Source: Spirogloea muscicola (Eukaryota > Streptophyta > Zygnematophyceae > Spirogloeales > Spirogloeaceae). Taken from it: a stretch of 64,000 nucleotides of DNA. The DNA lies in the NCBI GenBank assembly GCA_009602725.1, contig WELB01000109.1:73169-137168 (forward strand). The letters run 5' to 3'. A program made the translations under genes and the position numbers. Under the pieces are notes generated by a model. It had not been told where the DNA came from. It did no database searches and saw only the letters and a program-made list of their open reading frames with translations. How positions within the stretch are numbered: position 1 is the stretch's first letter; the number at the start of each line of letters is the position of its first letter. This document shows positions 32,950 to 45,655 of this stretch, piece after piece.

Positions 32950-33748
32950 TGTGACGTTCCTGACCCTTAAGGAGCACAGTCAAGGGTCATTTAGTCCTTA
33001 CTGGTTTCGGTCATAGGGGTTAGAGATAAACCCCCAGCACAGAGAAGCACCACATGTACTACGCAGCAGAATACCTTGCCCTGAGGCGCCGCCGACAGGC
33101 GGCGACTCGCCTCTCAGGTACGGGCCGGCAACTGTCCCCAGTGGGAGCAGCCACAGTCCACTTACAGGAGAGCCGATGAAGATCCGCAGCGATGGGTTGC
33201 GGCGTCGGGCTGCGGCAGCAGGCAGCAGCAGGGCTGCGTCGGCGGGCTGCGGCAGCAGGCGGCAGCAGGGCTGCGCGCTTCTCTCTCGCGTGGACTTCAC
33301 TGACCGATTACCCTGAGCCTGTTCTCAGCCCTACTTGTAGTGCTTCATGTGCCCCCCTCCCCAGGGGTCTCTGGGAGGTTCGTCTCAGGGCCCACCTTCG
33401 AGAAGGCAGGCCCGACAAGGGGAATCTAGTACGTGGCCAGGCCACGTGGCTTCCTTCTGAAGTAGCGGCCAGTGGCGGCCAACGGCGGCCAGCCTGCGGC
33501 GCGGCTTGCGGCGCCGCCAGTGCGTCACGGGTGCGGCACGGCGTCACGGGCGCGCCACACGTGTCATATACACTTCATCATGAGTCTGTCGGCAGATACC
33601 AGAACATGCCGAGGAGCTTCTCTCCGGAAGTCAGGAATCCGCCGCCTCTGCTGGACGCGGCGCGCCTGTGCGTCACTTTGCTGACAGGCGCGTCACACCG
33701 CGCGTCACATCGCGCGGTTAAACGGCACGTAACGGTGGGAGCGTTACA
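32950..33748 (-). mobile_element. Solo LTR, group B, 799 bp, TSD CGGAG, inside gag
   Basis: It starts TGTGACGTTCC and ends GCGTTACA. CGGAG is repeated at 32945-32949 and 33749-33753. Gag-like sequence of the host element lies on both sides. Confidence 0.92.
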
Positions 33749-35289
33749 CGGAGCGTCTGGAGGCGGAGATGGCTATCGTACCTGCCTCACACGCCTTGGG
33801 GGCGTTGTACGAGGAGGTGCAGGCCACAGGCAATACCGCTGAGCGTCGGCGTCGTAGGGCCTGGGTCCAAGTGCACTGGCTGCACGGGGCCCGGTGCATG
33901 GTGCACCACGGCCAGAGCCAGGCGAACCCGTCGTGGGTCGGGTCGCCCGTCCGGACCCCGGCATTACTCCGGCCACATGGAGCCTGGGGGCCTCCAAGCG
34001 TGGGTGGACGATGTCACGGTTTGTCTCGTGCTATGCGGCACAGCCGAGCAGGCAAGATTGGGTCTTGCCGCTGCACACCTGACTAGCGCGTCTCTCCAGT
34101 GGTGGGATTCCGAGAAGAAAAGCTCTACTTCCGAGATGTATAACACATGGGAGTATTTCTCGCGCTCGTTGGCTGCATCGTTTGATTAGGTCCTAGACGC
34201 ATGCTTGGGGCTGGCGTGGATCCCATCACGATTGAGACATTTGTGATTTTAATCGATGGCGGCGCATGGCGCAAGCTTACCACTTTGCATTGTCACCTAT
34301 CGATGAAGCGCCCTCCTGCTGAGGCGGGACGACGGCGAGGTCCACTGAGGGGCCGCATGTTCGCGCTCTCTTGCTGAGGCGGGCATTCCTTCTTACCAAG
34401 CTGTGGCAGCTCGGACGAATGTGAGGCCCACTGAGGGGCCACACCTCAGTCCCGCCGGAGACTCGAGGATGTGGCGTCGGAGCCACGCGCCGGTTGCATT
34501 CGCTGCGGCGACCCGAACCATCGCATCCGGATTTGCAAGGCTTTGGGCCTTCTACCTCTCGGCTGGCACGTCTCCTCGGGCGGGGCGGCAAGGGCAATGA
34601 CAAAGGCACGCGAGAGTACCCTGCCAAGCCTCGATGAATGAGCTCAAATGGCAAGCTGTTTGACCTCGTTGGCCAGGCCTGCCTGCAATCGGACGTACCT
34701 GGTGTACGCTCGATGTCTGCTCTTTTGCAAGCTCTGGGGGCTGCTGGGCCTCTATGTGTGTGGGTGTCCCACGCTGACTTGCGCGCAGCAGCGAACATGT
34801 ACTTGAGCGGCCTTTTCGGCCTGAAGACGTGGTGTCCTTCCTTGTGCCTTGGAGGCGCAACGTGATCCATCGACCTCCGCGTGGGATGTCGTTGTTGTGC
34901 TCGTGTAATGCGGGACACCAGCTCCTACTGCCTGCCGTGATGGTACTCAGGAGAGGCCGCATCCAGCGAGACTGCTGGTCGATGTCGCTTGCCACCCAGT
35001 TCTTGGTGCTGTACACGTGGTACAGACGGTGATACTTGAGGGGCTGGTTGAGGATGCACCGGCTAGGATCCTCATGGACTCAAGGGCCACTGCGTCCTTT
35101 GTCGATAAGAACTTGGATGTGTCAATAGCTTGAATGTGGAGTCCATTACTCTGGAGCGCGTGACATTGGCGATTGGCTTACCCACCGATGTGCTGGGTCT
35201 ATGCACAGTTCTCATTCGCATCCAGAAAGACAAGGCCGTAGTGTCTTGTTATGCCATTGAGCTGGCTGGTAATTTTGGATGTGAACTTA

Positions 35290-35577
35290 GGGAATGAGTG
35301 GTTTGGTGCCACATCAGCATGCCTTGACTTTGAGCGTCATACTTGCACTGTACAACGTGGCGCACGGCGCCTTGTCCTGTGCAATGAGGATGATTGGCTT
35401 GGTGCCACATCAGCATGCCTTGACTTTGAGCGTCGTGATCGCGCTGTACAAGTGGCGCTCGGCGCCTTGTCGTTTGCAATGAGGATGATTGGCTTGGTGC
35501 CACATCAGCATGCCTTGACTCTGAGCGTCATGATTGCACTGTACAAGTGGCGCTCGGCGCCTTGTTTCTTGCAATGA
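35290..35577. repeat. Three tandem ~95-bp units in a gypsy protease region
   Basis: The phrase TTGGTGCCACATCAGCATGC recurs three times at about 95-base spacing, each followed by CGGCGCCTTGT-type text. It is part of the decayed element above. Confidence 0.85.
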
Positions 35578-35875
35578 GCAGTTCTTCACACCGCCATGGG
35601 CGGCTGGCAATTTGACTCTGCTGTGCCACGCAGCTGCTGCACAAGCAAGCGGTCGAGTTCGCGAACCTTGTGTTGATGACGTCGTGTGACGAGTCTGCCC
35701 CTGACTCGTATGTGAGTGCTGAGTCCTCACAATGCGGGGTTCTTGATAGACCTGCCGGATGAGTACCTCGGTGTGGTACCCAAGACTATCCCGGACGGTC
35801 TACCTCCTCACCGAGGTTTGGCTCGTACCAGTCGGATGGAGCCAGGCGCTGAGCCGCCGTACTGACTAATGAGCC

Positions 35876-38545
35876 TGTGATATCTCTGTCCCTAATCACA
35901 CAGTTAAAGTCAGAACGTCCTGTTTGGGTTTCGGACATAGGGTGTTTTGGAGACAACCCCCTTACAGAGTGGAACGCCAGCGCACACAGCGCACACGGAC
36001 GCGCACAGAGCGCAGCGGAAGTCTTACCTTGAGGCACCGCCGGAAGGCGGCGACTCACCGAGGGTCAGCAGCTGTCCCCGCAAGGGGCGCGGCCATGGTA
36101 CTTACAGAGAGCTGGCGAGGCCCGCAGCGACGAGCTGGGCAGCAGCCGGCAGCAGCAGAGCTGTGGCGGCGGCTGCGGCAGCAGGCAGCAGCAGGGCTGT
36201 GTCTCTCTTGGCGTCACGGGTCCGACTGAGGAGTCTGGCCTCGGCCTCCTACTGATAAGCGTTCCATCTGCCACCCCTCCCCCGAGGGTGTGACGAGGGT
36301 TGCCCCAAGGTCCTCCCCCAGAGGGGCGGGCCTGACAAGGAGTTACGAATCTAGGGGACTGGCGCGTGCCACGCGTGGCGCGTGCCGCGCGTGGCGCGTG
36401 CCGCGCGTGGCGCGTGCCGGACGTGCCCAGGCCTCAGCCCACACTTAGCTACACGTAGTGGAGCGGCGTTACCCGGTAGATACGATGCGATCATGTAAGG
36501 TAACCGGCACCGTTGGCACGCTCAAATGGAGGGAACGTTACATAAGTCCCCACTTAGGTGTTCACGTCCTCGGGAACAAGAAGGGAGAACTAAAGGATTT
36601 GACCCAGGGGGTTAGCCCCGGCGGGAAGATACTGGACGACGGAAAGAAGAGACAGTAATACTCGTCAGATACTTCTGGACGAGGGAAGGTCAGTTGGCAA
36701 GATTGACCGCAGATTCCCATGTACTGTGCTCAGACGCATAGCCTAGCCATTTGATAAGGTACTCACGGGACTTACAACGACCACGGAGATTGGCCCGGTG
36801 GGACACAGTCTCCTCCACTTAATAATACTCGTCCTCGTTCTCAAGAACGGAGGGAGGTGGGGGCGGTTGGACACGGCCATCGGAATGGTATAGCCCGAGC
36901 TGAGACACCTTGTACCGGTGTATCAAGCTCGTATGCGACCTTGCCGACCAGTCGCATCACACGAAAGGGTCCAAACCACGTTGGCAGCAACATGTGCGTA
37001 CCCATTGTCCGCAAGGCTAGGTGCAGAGTGCTCAACAGCACTGGGGCACCCACGTCGAAGGACACATTCTTGCGACGTGAATCAGCATACTGCTTTTGCC
37101 GGTTGTGAGCAATTGTCAAAAATTGCTTAGCCCTCCGCTGAGCCTCCAGGAGGTCACCGGAAAAGCTTGCTGCGGCCGGCATGCGCTCCGGCTTCCCCAC
37201 CTGTATTGGTGATCGGAGTTGCTGACATTCAGGAAGAAGGGTGTGCTTTGGGGGGTCATGAAAGGCGTTGTTCACAGCAAACTCATTGGAGCAAGGTACT
37301 CGTCCCAGTCAGCCTGACTGAGGGTCACAAAATGCCTGAGCATGTCTGCCAAATCCCGCTTAAACCTCACAGTCGGACCGTCTGATAGTTGGTGGAAAGC
37401 TGTGGACATGGATTGCTTGTGCCAATAAGCCTGCACAATCCCCTCCAGAAGTGACCCGTGGAGCGAGGATCGCGATTAGACGATCCGCGCGGGTACTCCG
37501 TGCAGTTTCCATACTCGGTCCACAGACATGCGCTGGCAGCAACTTGGCAGGCTTGGGAGAGCGTGCCGTAAGACGCTGGCAGATGGCGGAAGTCCTCACA
37601 AAGACTCTACTGGACTCTACAAGCCCGGCCACCATAAAATTAGCTTTTATAGCTTTGCTTGGCTTTCGAATCACCAAGTGACCACTGTACTGAGGCTCAT
37701 ACGTCTCTTGCATGATACTAGTGCGCAAGGCATTGCAGTTGGGCACCACAATGGCGTCACCTCGCCACCAAAAGCCTCGGTCAAATACTATAGTGCGTGA
37801 TTTGGTTACTCGTGCAAACCAAGGGTCTGTGCCATACCCATCACGAACACGCACATACAGCTCAGAGAGGTTGGTGGTGCAGTGCCGAGCGGCCCCACGG
37901 GCAGGCCGCATTTCTGCGGTCTGAGCCCGTGTGGCACACAAGACAGGCGCCACAGCAGCCCCTACAATGTTGTGGCCACCGAGTCCGCAGAATTTATACG
38001 TCGAGGGTGGTACACCCGCTGATTAAAATGGTACCGAACTACTAGCTCACCAAGCTTGACGCCTGCTCTTTGCTGTTGTGTGCGAAAGACGGTCGACTGG
38101 CTATGGCCCGTTACAACCGTGATTTCAGCACCCTTGAGATAGCATCGCCACACACGGAGGGCGTGCACAACAGCAAGGAGCTCTTGCTTCCCCCGTACTT
38201 GAGAAGCGTCCGGCAGGACTGAGCAGGCGAGCCTCAAACGCTACGGGGTGACCCTCCTGCAAGAGAACGGCAAATGCCGATCAAAGAGGCGTCACACAAT
38301 CTATGACTATAATGAAGCGCCTGCTCGAGGCAAGGCCCAAACAGGTGGGGATACTAGAACCCGTTTTAAATTTCCTCAAATGCCCGCGGGCATTTGGACG
38401 TCCACCCCAGGGTACGTCCTTACGAGTGAGATGCGTAAGAGGAGATATCAAACTTCCGTGTCCTTGCCGGAATCCTGACAGGAACGGGTACACTGTGCGA
38501 ATTCTCGAACGGAACGCAACTGCAGCACATCCGTGGCACTTAGCC
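35876..38545 (-). mobile_element. Ty3/gypsy fossil: group C 3' LTR with integrase and RNase H (left part)
   Basis: The LTR is 35876-36542 (TGTGATATCTC ... CGTTACA), with a 17-bp GC-rich minisatellite (GGCGCGTGCCGCGCGT units) at 36361-36420. Minus-strand pol follows: chromodomain and integrase end 36660-37280, integrase core and HHCC 37360-37960, RNase H and RT end 38000-38545. A younger LTR-A element interrupts it; the rest continues at 42706. Broken, with many breaks; old. Confidence 0.82.
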
Positions 38546-41500
38546 TGTGGTCTGCCAGCCGTCTGGTTAAGCCACATGGCTCTGTTGACATTACATGAGT
38601 GGCTATTTGGGCCAGGTGACCCGCCAACAGGCGGGCTGGCTGGCTGGGCAAGTGACCCGCCCAAGGACGGTTCCCGCCTAGAGACGGCTTCCGCCCAGAG
38701 ACGGTTCCCGCCCAGAGACGGCTCCCGCCCGTCCTGAATTGCCCTTCGCCAAGGTCCGCCCATTCAAGAGAGGATCTTTGGGCCCGCCGCAAGGTGGGCC
38801 TTGGGGCGACCCGCTCACACCCCTGGAGGGGGGGTGGCACTGGGAAGCATAAGGAGCCTTGGAGGCAGAGGCTTAACAATCACTTCGAGCCAGTGAAGCC
38901 CCAGGGGCAGCCTTGCCGCTGCTCGCCGCCGCAGCAGCCGCCGCACTGTTGCGGGCCTGCTGCGGGGCGCCCGTGGCTGTGCCCGTCAAGGGCCAGTCGC
39001 TAGTCTGCGCCCAGGAGGTGGAGCCGCCACCGGACGGCGGCGCCACAGGGCCTGTCTTCCGCTGCGCGTTACGCTAGTGCTTCCTGGTGTAGTGGGTTGG
39101 CTCTCCTATACCCACTATGTTCGAAGTCAATAAGGACTTCTCTCTTTAACAGACGTGTTCAGAGCGTAGTTCACTACAATTGGTATCAGAGGTGGTCTTG
39201 CATCTATCAGGCTTGTGGGCTTGTCAAAAGTTTTATGTGCCTGCTGCTGATAATGCAAGGACCTCCCTGATGTGCTGGCCTGACCCTGTCTGTTGAAGAA
39301 GTGTCTTGCCAGACTTTGGTGCGTGTGGCGGCTCAGCGGGAGCGCCGAGCCAGCAGCGACCAACGCCAATCATCGACTACCTTTGAGGACCACATCCTGC
39401 GTTCGCTCCTGCTGAGGTGTGGCTATGAGCTTGCAGTCTTGTGCGAAATGGTTAGTCGTGTGGCCGAGTCGAGTGCATCGAGTGCATCGGTCTTGGTCAT
39501 CTTTGCGGCTGTCTGCCTGCCTGCTTTTAAAGGTGTGAAGCTGCGCGCTGCCTTGCTTGCTCGCTTGCTGCGGCCGCAGTCTTGCGATGTCCTGTATGGC
39601 TGTATGGATTGTGCGAAATGCTGACTGCTAGGGCCTGAACTGATCATTCAGCGTTCTTCAGACAGCATGTCTTCGCCCACTTCCAGTGCGCGACAGAACC
39701 AGAGGGGGAAGAGCGGTCGGCTGCGGATGCAGCGCCTGCTGCGGATGCAGCGCCTGCTGCGGGGCAGCCGGCTGTGGATACAGCGGCTGCTGCAGGGCCA
39801 GTGGCGGATGCCCTGGTTGCTGCGGGGCAAGCCCTTGAGGGGCATGCCGAGCTGGGCGCCGAAGGCAACGACGGCTTGTCGGCGGGGGAGGTGCAGCGCA
39901 TGACCCTCCTCGTGCAGGACCTGGCGTCGGCCCAGCCTATCACGGACCCAGCTCAACACCGCCTCTACGCGAGGATCTGCGCGGAGCTCCGCAACCTACT
40001 CGTCGTGCAGCGCGCCGAGAAGCGGCACATGCAAGAGGTGGATGCCTCGCTGCACTTAGTGCGCAAGAGCGGCGGAGCCCCGGAGCATGGACTTGCTAGG
40101 GCTCATGCACCGCGCCATTTCTCGGGCCAGAACGACCGAGGCGGGTTGCAGTCGTGGCTGGACGAAATGGACGAATGGTTTGAGTGCTCAAACACGGACG
40201 CGGAGGCACGCGTGCGTCTCGCAGTGACTTACCTGTCAGGGGAAGTACGGGAGTGGTGGGGTACCCTTAAGCAGAGTTCCACCCCTGCAGAGTACAACCG
40301 TTGGACCTTCTTCTCCGACTCTCTCATCTCGGTCTATGGGGACCCGCACGCGGAGCTGCGTGCTCGCGATGAGGTTGACAAGCTCTTCATGGACGGCGAG
40401 ACACTCGAGGCCTATGAGGCTTATGTGCGGCGTATTCGGCTGTTGTCGTCCAAGCTCCGCAAGGAGCCTATGCGGCCTATCGATCGGTGCCAGCGCTTTA
40501 AGGCTGGATTGCCTTCCCGCATGCACAGCTGGGTCACGATCGACTCCGCTACATCTGAGCCGGTGACAGACTTTACGAAGATGGTGGAGCTTGGCCGCAA
40601 GGTGCTCAGCACTACCGATATTGCTGGTCCCAGCAAGCGTCCCCAGTTTGAGGCAGGCGCATCTGAGGAGCCAGATCGCGACTTGAAGCGGTTCAAGCAG
40701 AACTATGCTCGTCCAGGCGGCTTCCCCAAGCCGCGAGTGCAAGGCGCTGGCTGCTTTCGGTGCGGTGCCAAAACTCACTTGCTCAGAGACTGCCCGGAGG
40801 CAGATCAACCTTCTGCGAACCCACGTCCACAGCGCCCTATGGGCCGGGACAAGGGGAACTACAAGGGCAAACGTGAGTGCCTGACCCTTGCTTCCAATGC
40901 TGCCAATGGCTGCAAATGGCTCTCTGAGCTGGCCTGAGTGCTGTCAGACTGACGAAAATTTGTTCTTCATTTGCCACAGAAGCGCGGCGTGATTGACCAA
41001 GCTCCGCTGGGGATGTCGTCGTTGTGCTCGCACGAGGCGGGATACCGGCTCCTTGGGCGTAGTCTTGATGCCTAGGCCTATGACACACTATGATTTTGAG
41101 GGGCTGGATGCTTTGGCACCGGCCATAATCGTCATAGCCTCAGGGGGCTTTCGGCCTTTCCGTTTGGTGTGGTGTGGTTTTGTGTGCTCCGCTGACTTGA
41201 CTTTACAAGCAGCTGGTTTGTCTAGGCTGACATTGGCCGATGGCCCATTCACAATATCAAGCCCAAATGCCTTCTTACGCCATGCGTTGGCCGCTGCATT
41301 GGATGTGCTGTTGGGTGATGACTGGCTTTGTGCCCACATCTGCATGCCTTGCTCTTGAACACCTTGTGTGTGAATGCTGCGGATTCACATGGCGGAGTTC
41401 TTGCTATGTTGCTGCACGAGAAATGAAATCCCAGGTCGAGAACCGCTGCCGATGGGCTCCATTGAGCCATCTTGCCATACAGAGTGCCTGTCCTCTTTGT

Positions 41501-42700
41501 CAAAAGAAGATTGGTACTCTACAGATGTGCATTGATTCTCAGGCTTTGCATCAGCAACATTCGCAACGCCGTTGTGTTGGCTACCTTGACTGCTTCTTGA
41601 GGGCGGGCTGCAGGATTGCGTCCGACTCGTCAAGCTTCTCGGCCAACCTCGGCTGACCCTTATCAACTGTACATGCGTGTCCGTAAAGGGTATGTTTGTG
41701 CTTTGGTAGAGGGGCTTCTCAGCCCAGGTGGCTAACATTCCCGCGCTCCGCTCCAAGTGGGGAGGAAGGCCGGAACCATGTTCCCGCCGTGGAAGTTTTC
41801 ATTGGGACCCTCTTGCAGGCTCCGAGCTGAGCTGGGCATGTCTTGGAAATTGCCCAGAGTCGCCAAAAGCTTATGCTGCCCAACATCGAGAGGATCTGTC
41901 CTTCCATGTGGGTGCTCAAGTGCTCCTGAGCACGGAGTACTATCTGATGAAGTGTCTCAGGTATGGGCCTGAGCACAAAACGTAGAACACCTGTGGTCAA
42001 TTTGGCCAATTGTCCAGGTGACTGTTCTCTTGGTGTTCCCGAGGACGTGAACACCAGAGTGGGGAGGAATGTAGTGAACCAGCCGTCTGGTTAAGCCACA
42101 TGGCTCTGTTGACATTACATGAGTGGCTATTTGGGCCAGGTGACCCGCCAGCAGGCGGGCTGGCTGGCTGGGCAAGTGACCCGCCCAGGGACGGTTCCCG
42201 CCTAGAGACGGTTTCCGCCCAGAGACGGTTCCCGCCCAGAGACGGCTCCCGCCCGTCCTGAATTGCCCTTCGCCAAGGTCCGCCCATTCAAGGGAGGATC
42301 TTTGGGCCCGCCGCAAGGTGGGCCTTGGAGCGACCCGCCCACACCCCTGGAGGGGGGGTGGCACTGGGAAGCATAAGGAGCCTTGGAGGCAGAGGCTTTA
42401 ACAATCACTTCGAGCCAGGAAGCCCCAGGGGCAGCCTTGCCGCTGCTCGCCGCCGCAGCAGTCGCCGCACTGCTGCGGGCCTGCTGCGGGGCGCCCGTGG
42501 CTGTGCCCGTCAAGGGCCAGTCGCTGGTCTGCGCCCAGGAGGTGGAGTCGCCGCCGGACGGCGGCGCCACAGGGCCTGTCTTCCGCTGCGCATTGCGCTA
42601 GTGCTTCCTGGTGTAGTGGGTTGGCTCCTAAACCCACTATGTTCGAGGTCAATAAGGACTTCTCTCTTTAACAGACGTGTTTAGAGCGTGGTTCACTACA
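38546..42700 (+). mobile_element. Nested LTR-A element, gag-only, with both LTRs and TSD TAGCC
   Basis: The 5' LTR is 38546-39178 and the 3' LTR is 42070-42700. By eye they differ at about 20-25 places (~96% alike), so the insertion is fairly recent. TAGCC is present at 38541-38545 and 42701-42705. A PBS (TTGGTATCAGAGG) follows the 5' LTR. A purine-rich tract (GTGGGGAGGAA) precedes the 3' LTR. Gag lies at 39662-40937, protease-like remnants at 41000-41650, and a short chromodomain-like end (LRYGPEHKT) near 41960. No RT, RNase H or integrase core is recognisable, so it looks like a non-autonomous derivative. Confidence 0.9.
39662..40937 (+). pseudogene. Gag region of the nested LTR-A element
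   Basis: A long open stretch of about 390 codons or more. It contains LSAGEVQRMTLLVQDL near the N terminus and a retrotransposon gag core (FSGQNDRGGLQSWLDEMDEW, LSGEVREWWGTLKQ). A CCHC knuckle CFRCGAKTHLLRDC lies near the C terminus. It is the least decayed coding part among the LTR elements here. Classed as part of a fossil element. Confidence 0.85.
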
Positions 42701-42705
42701 TAGCC

Positions 42706-43635
42706 AGTCCATTACGTCAGTCTCTGCAGACAGATGCAGCATGATTGACTACTACTTTTGGGGTCGTCGCAAACCCCGTCTTTGCCCACAACGCCCTACT
42801 ACTGGTGACATACACTTGGCATACAAGTGATTTTCAAATCGCAAAGGTAGCACTAGCTGCAGGTGCACTTCGTGATCCTCGAGTGTCATACGAACACCGA
42901 TATGTCATCCAAGTGTACCAGCACAGAGTCATACTATGGGGCCAAGGACTCCCACTGTCACAGTCTGACACGGGGCTGGAAGTGTCCGAGCGGCGCACAG
43001 AAAGCCAACTCGGAACTTTCCCAGGCGTGACACAAAGGTGGTGATAAGCTGTCACGAACCGAGGAAGCAAAGCACGCTTGCTTCTCTAACAATCACACAG
43101 ATCATCAATGCCAGGCAAAGGGCATTGGCACTTGACAGTGAGCTTGTTTAGAGCTCGATGCTGGATGCACATCCAATGACAACTACAGTGCTTCACAAGG
43201 AAGCGGATAGGTGCACCATACGGCGACTAAGGAGGCTCACTTTGCCCGTACTTTAGCAAGTCCGCCACTTGGGATTGCTTCTCTCAACACTTGAGAGTAC
43301 TCAGCCGATACAGAGGGCAGAACGGCGGCAGAGCGCTGGATGTCATTGAGCCACGTCGAATGAGGGGGCACCCGTCCAGAGGAGTTCGAAAATTACATCC
43401 AACTCCTTCGGTGACTGATTGTCAAGAGCCGCAGCAGGTGAGGCAATCACACGTACTACAGAGTCAGGGGGAGACTCATTACCCAAACATCAGATTTAGA
43501 TACACAGCAAAGCTGGTTGCGTCTGAAGGGACGTCTTCATCAACAGCTGTTGGTCGCAGAGTGCAAGGATGCTGTTCCAAAGCATCCACTATAAGTCAAT
43601 CATTTGAGATTCAAAAGCGGAGACGAGCACTCACC
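42706..43635 (-). mobile_element. Right part of the older gypsy fossil (RT and upstream)
   Basis: Degenerate minus-strand RT text (VLVYLDD-like at about 42910, the RT start region at 43080-43300) continues the element of 35876-38545. Its left edge pairs with the TSD of the nested element. The right edge is cut by a LINE at ~43636. Close relatives lie at 50011-50960 and 56353-56590. Confidence 0.75.
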
Positions 43636-45410
43636 CTGGACATCCGCGCATCGAAGTGCAGCGCTTGGTCCCCCCAAGGACCCCAAGGATTGCCAGCCCT
43701 CCCCCGCCTACCCACCGGCTGCCTGACACCAGACGGAGGCATCACACTCCTTGGGGTTCCTTTGGGCTCTCCTGCCTTCGTCGACGAGCAGCTGCGCGGC
43801 AAGCTGCAGGAGCACCTCAAGCCGGCGGCCCGCCTCCCTGAGCTGCACGACATGCAGCTCGGGCTCGCCATGCTGACCCGCAGCATCGCCCAACGCCCCC
43901 TGTACCTGGCTCGAGCCCTTTTCCCCTCCCCGGCGGCCCAGGCCGCCTATGCAACCTTCGATGCAGGCATCCTGGCCAGCGCAGCGGCCCTCGTCCAACA
44001 CCCGGCCTTCCTGGCGACGCCGGCTGCCGTGCACCAGGCCTCCCTGTTTGTGAGCCGCGGGGGTCTGGGCTGCCGGCCGCTGGCTCGTGCCTGCCGGGCA
44101 GCACACCTGGGGAGTTTGGCGCAGGTTGCGGCTACGGTGGCCCAGCGTTTCCTCCGGCATGGGAGTCGCCTTCTGTGGCAGGCGACGGCGGACGTGGAGA
44201 CTGGCACGTTGCCCTTTCAGGAGGCTCTCCACTCAGCCCGGGATGAGCTGCTTGCGGATCACCCAGCCCTGGTGTCACGGGCCGTCCCGTTCGCGCACCT
44301 CGCGCGCACGGCCGACCTCCGGGCTCAAGCTCGCTACATGGCAGAGGTGGATGCGGCCTCTTTCACCACGGCGACGGGGCTCTTGCCAGCGGCCGACCTC
44401 CGGGGGCGCGTGCGGCTGCTCTCGGCATCCTCACCTGGGGCGGCCGCTTGGTTGTCTGCCCTGCCGATTTATGATGCGCTGCGCATGCCCGATGCCGCCT
44501 TCCGTACGGCGGTGCACCCCTTCCTCGGCCTCCACCCACCCTGCCTCAGTGGAGTACAGCAGTGTGAATGCGGGGAGCGCGGTTCAGACGCGGCATCGCT
44601 GGCAGCTCACATGCTCAGGTGCGCACGGGGCGGGGAGCGGACAGGAACACACGACCTGCTGCGGAACGCCATTTTGGTATCTTTGTCGAGGCCGGTTACA
44701 CGGTGGCGCTCGAGAGTACCAGCATCATGCCCCCGACCACTGGGGCGGATGGCCGCATCCACATCCGGCGCGCCGATCTCGTCGCCAGCGCGCTCGGTGG
44801 GGGGCCTCGGCTCATCGCCGACGTTGTCACGACTGACAGCTTTGTTTCCAGCAGCGCCAAACGCTCGTCAGAGGAGGCGGGCTACGCAGTCCGCCAAGCG
44901 GCGGACGCCAAGGACCGTAAATACGCGGACCACCCGGAGGGCGACGACTTTGTTCCCCTGGCAGTTGACGTACACGGGGCTTCCGCGCAAAGTGGCTAGA
45001 CTTGCTTCACCGCCTTGCGCAGCAGGCCGCCGCCCGCCGCCACGGGCAGCAGGGCGAGCAGCCCGGCTTCAATGTCGCCGGGTCCCTCGCGCAGGTCTTC
45101 TGCATGCGGTTGGCCGTCTCGCTTCAGCGGTCCCGTGCGTTCGCAGTCCACTCGCGCGCAGGCCGCGCTTTGGCGGCGGCCTCCGGCTTCCGTCAGGGCG
45201 ACGTCTTTCCCCCGGCTAGCTATTCAGACTTGCATCTCCTGACTAGAAGTTATTGAGCGTCCTCTGGCTGATGTCTTAGTCCTAGTCCACAGGCATGGCC
45301 TGTAGTGTAATTCGTTCTCGGCACCTTTTTCTTTGGCTTGGGATATTGTCCATTCTTGTTGGGCTGGCTTTGCCAGCCACTCTTCTCTATGGGCGAGCAC
45401 TTCCCTCACC
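43636..45410 (+). mobile_element. LINE, 5'-truncated, longest copy in window
   Basis: It starts inside the RT region (CSAWSPQGP, then TLLGVPLGSPAFVDEQL, the RT 'LGVPLG' motif). The thumb-like segment, the Cys/His cluster CECGERGSDAASLAAHMLRC, the endonuclease motif (RRADLVAS, LIADVVTTDSF, DRKYADH) and the C terminus SDLHLLTRSY follow. The frame changes near 44,660 and again near 44,995, with a stop (SAQSG*) before the C-terminal piece at 45002-45256. So the copy is dead. The 3' tail (TTTGGCTTGGGATATTGTCC, GGGCTGGCTTTGCCAGCC) ends near 45405. It is inserted in a gypsy fossil. Confidence 0.85.
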
Positions 45411-45655
45411 CGTGGGCGACGTAAGTCCCGAGAGTATCTTGTATAGTGCTTAGGCTACGGGCCTGAACACAGTACGTGGGACCTTCGGCCAATCTAGCCA
45501 GTTGTCCATCCGTTCTTCGTAAGTATCTTCTACAGGGGCATGTCACCCCCTTGCGTCGTAGTATTGGACGCACCCATTGGAAGTATTCTCTTCGGTTTGT
45601 CTCCTCTGTACCGTGTTCTTGTTCCAAAGGACGTGAACATCTAAGCGGGGAGGAA
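45411..45655 (+). mobile_element. 3' internal end of a gypsy fossil
   Basis: Short plus-strand chromodomain-like remnant (GYGPEH text near 45455) followed by a purine-rich tract GCGGGGAGGAA just before the 3' LTR at 45656. Confidence 0.65.

Larger units (their letters stand above)
31617..35875 (+). mobile_element. Ty3/gypsy fossil: group E 5' LTR, PBS, gag, protease
   Basis: The LTR ends near 32240 and is followed by TTTGGTATCAGAGGCTG (PBS). Gag begins near 32740 (LSLEALRRVALLAE) and is split by a solo LTR-B at 32950-33748. A CCHC knuckle CIRCGDPNHRIRIC lies near 34500. Protease text (LMDSRATASFVDK) is near 35080 and the pre-RT linker PGAEPPY near 35855, where a group C LTR cuts the element. 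It is a broken fossil with many breaks; no RT remains. Confidence 0.8.

Noticed and set aside
39644-39959. Ala/Arg-rich minus-strand frames
   Set aside because: Antisense of the gag region.
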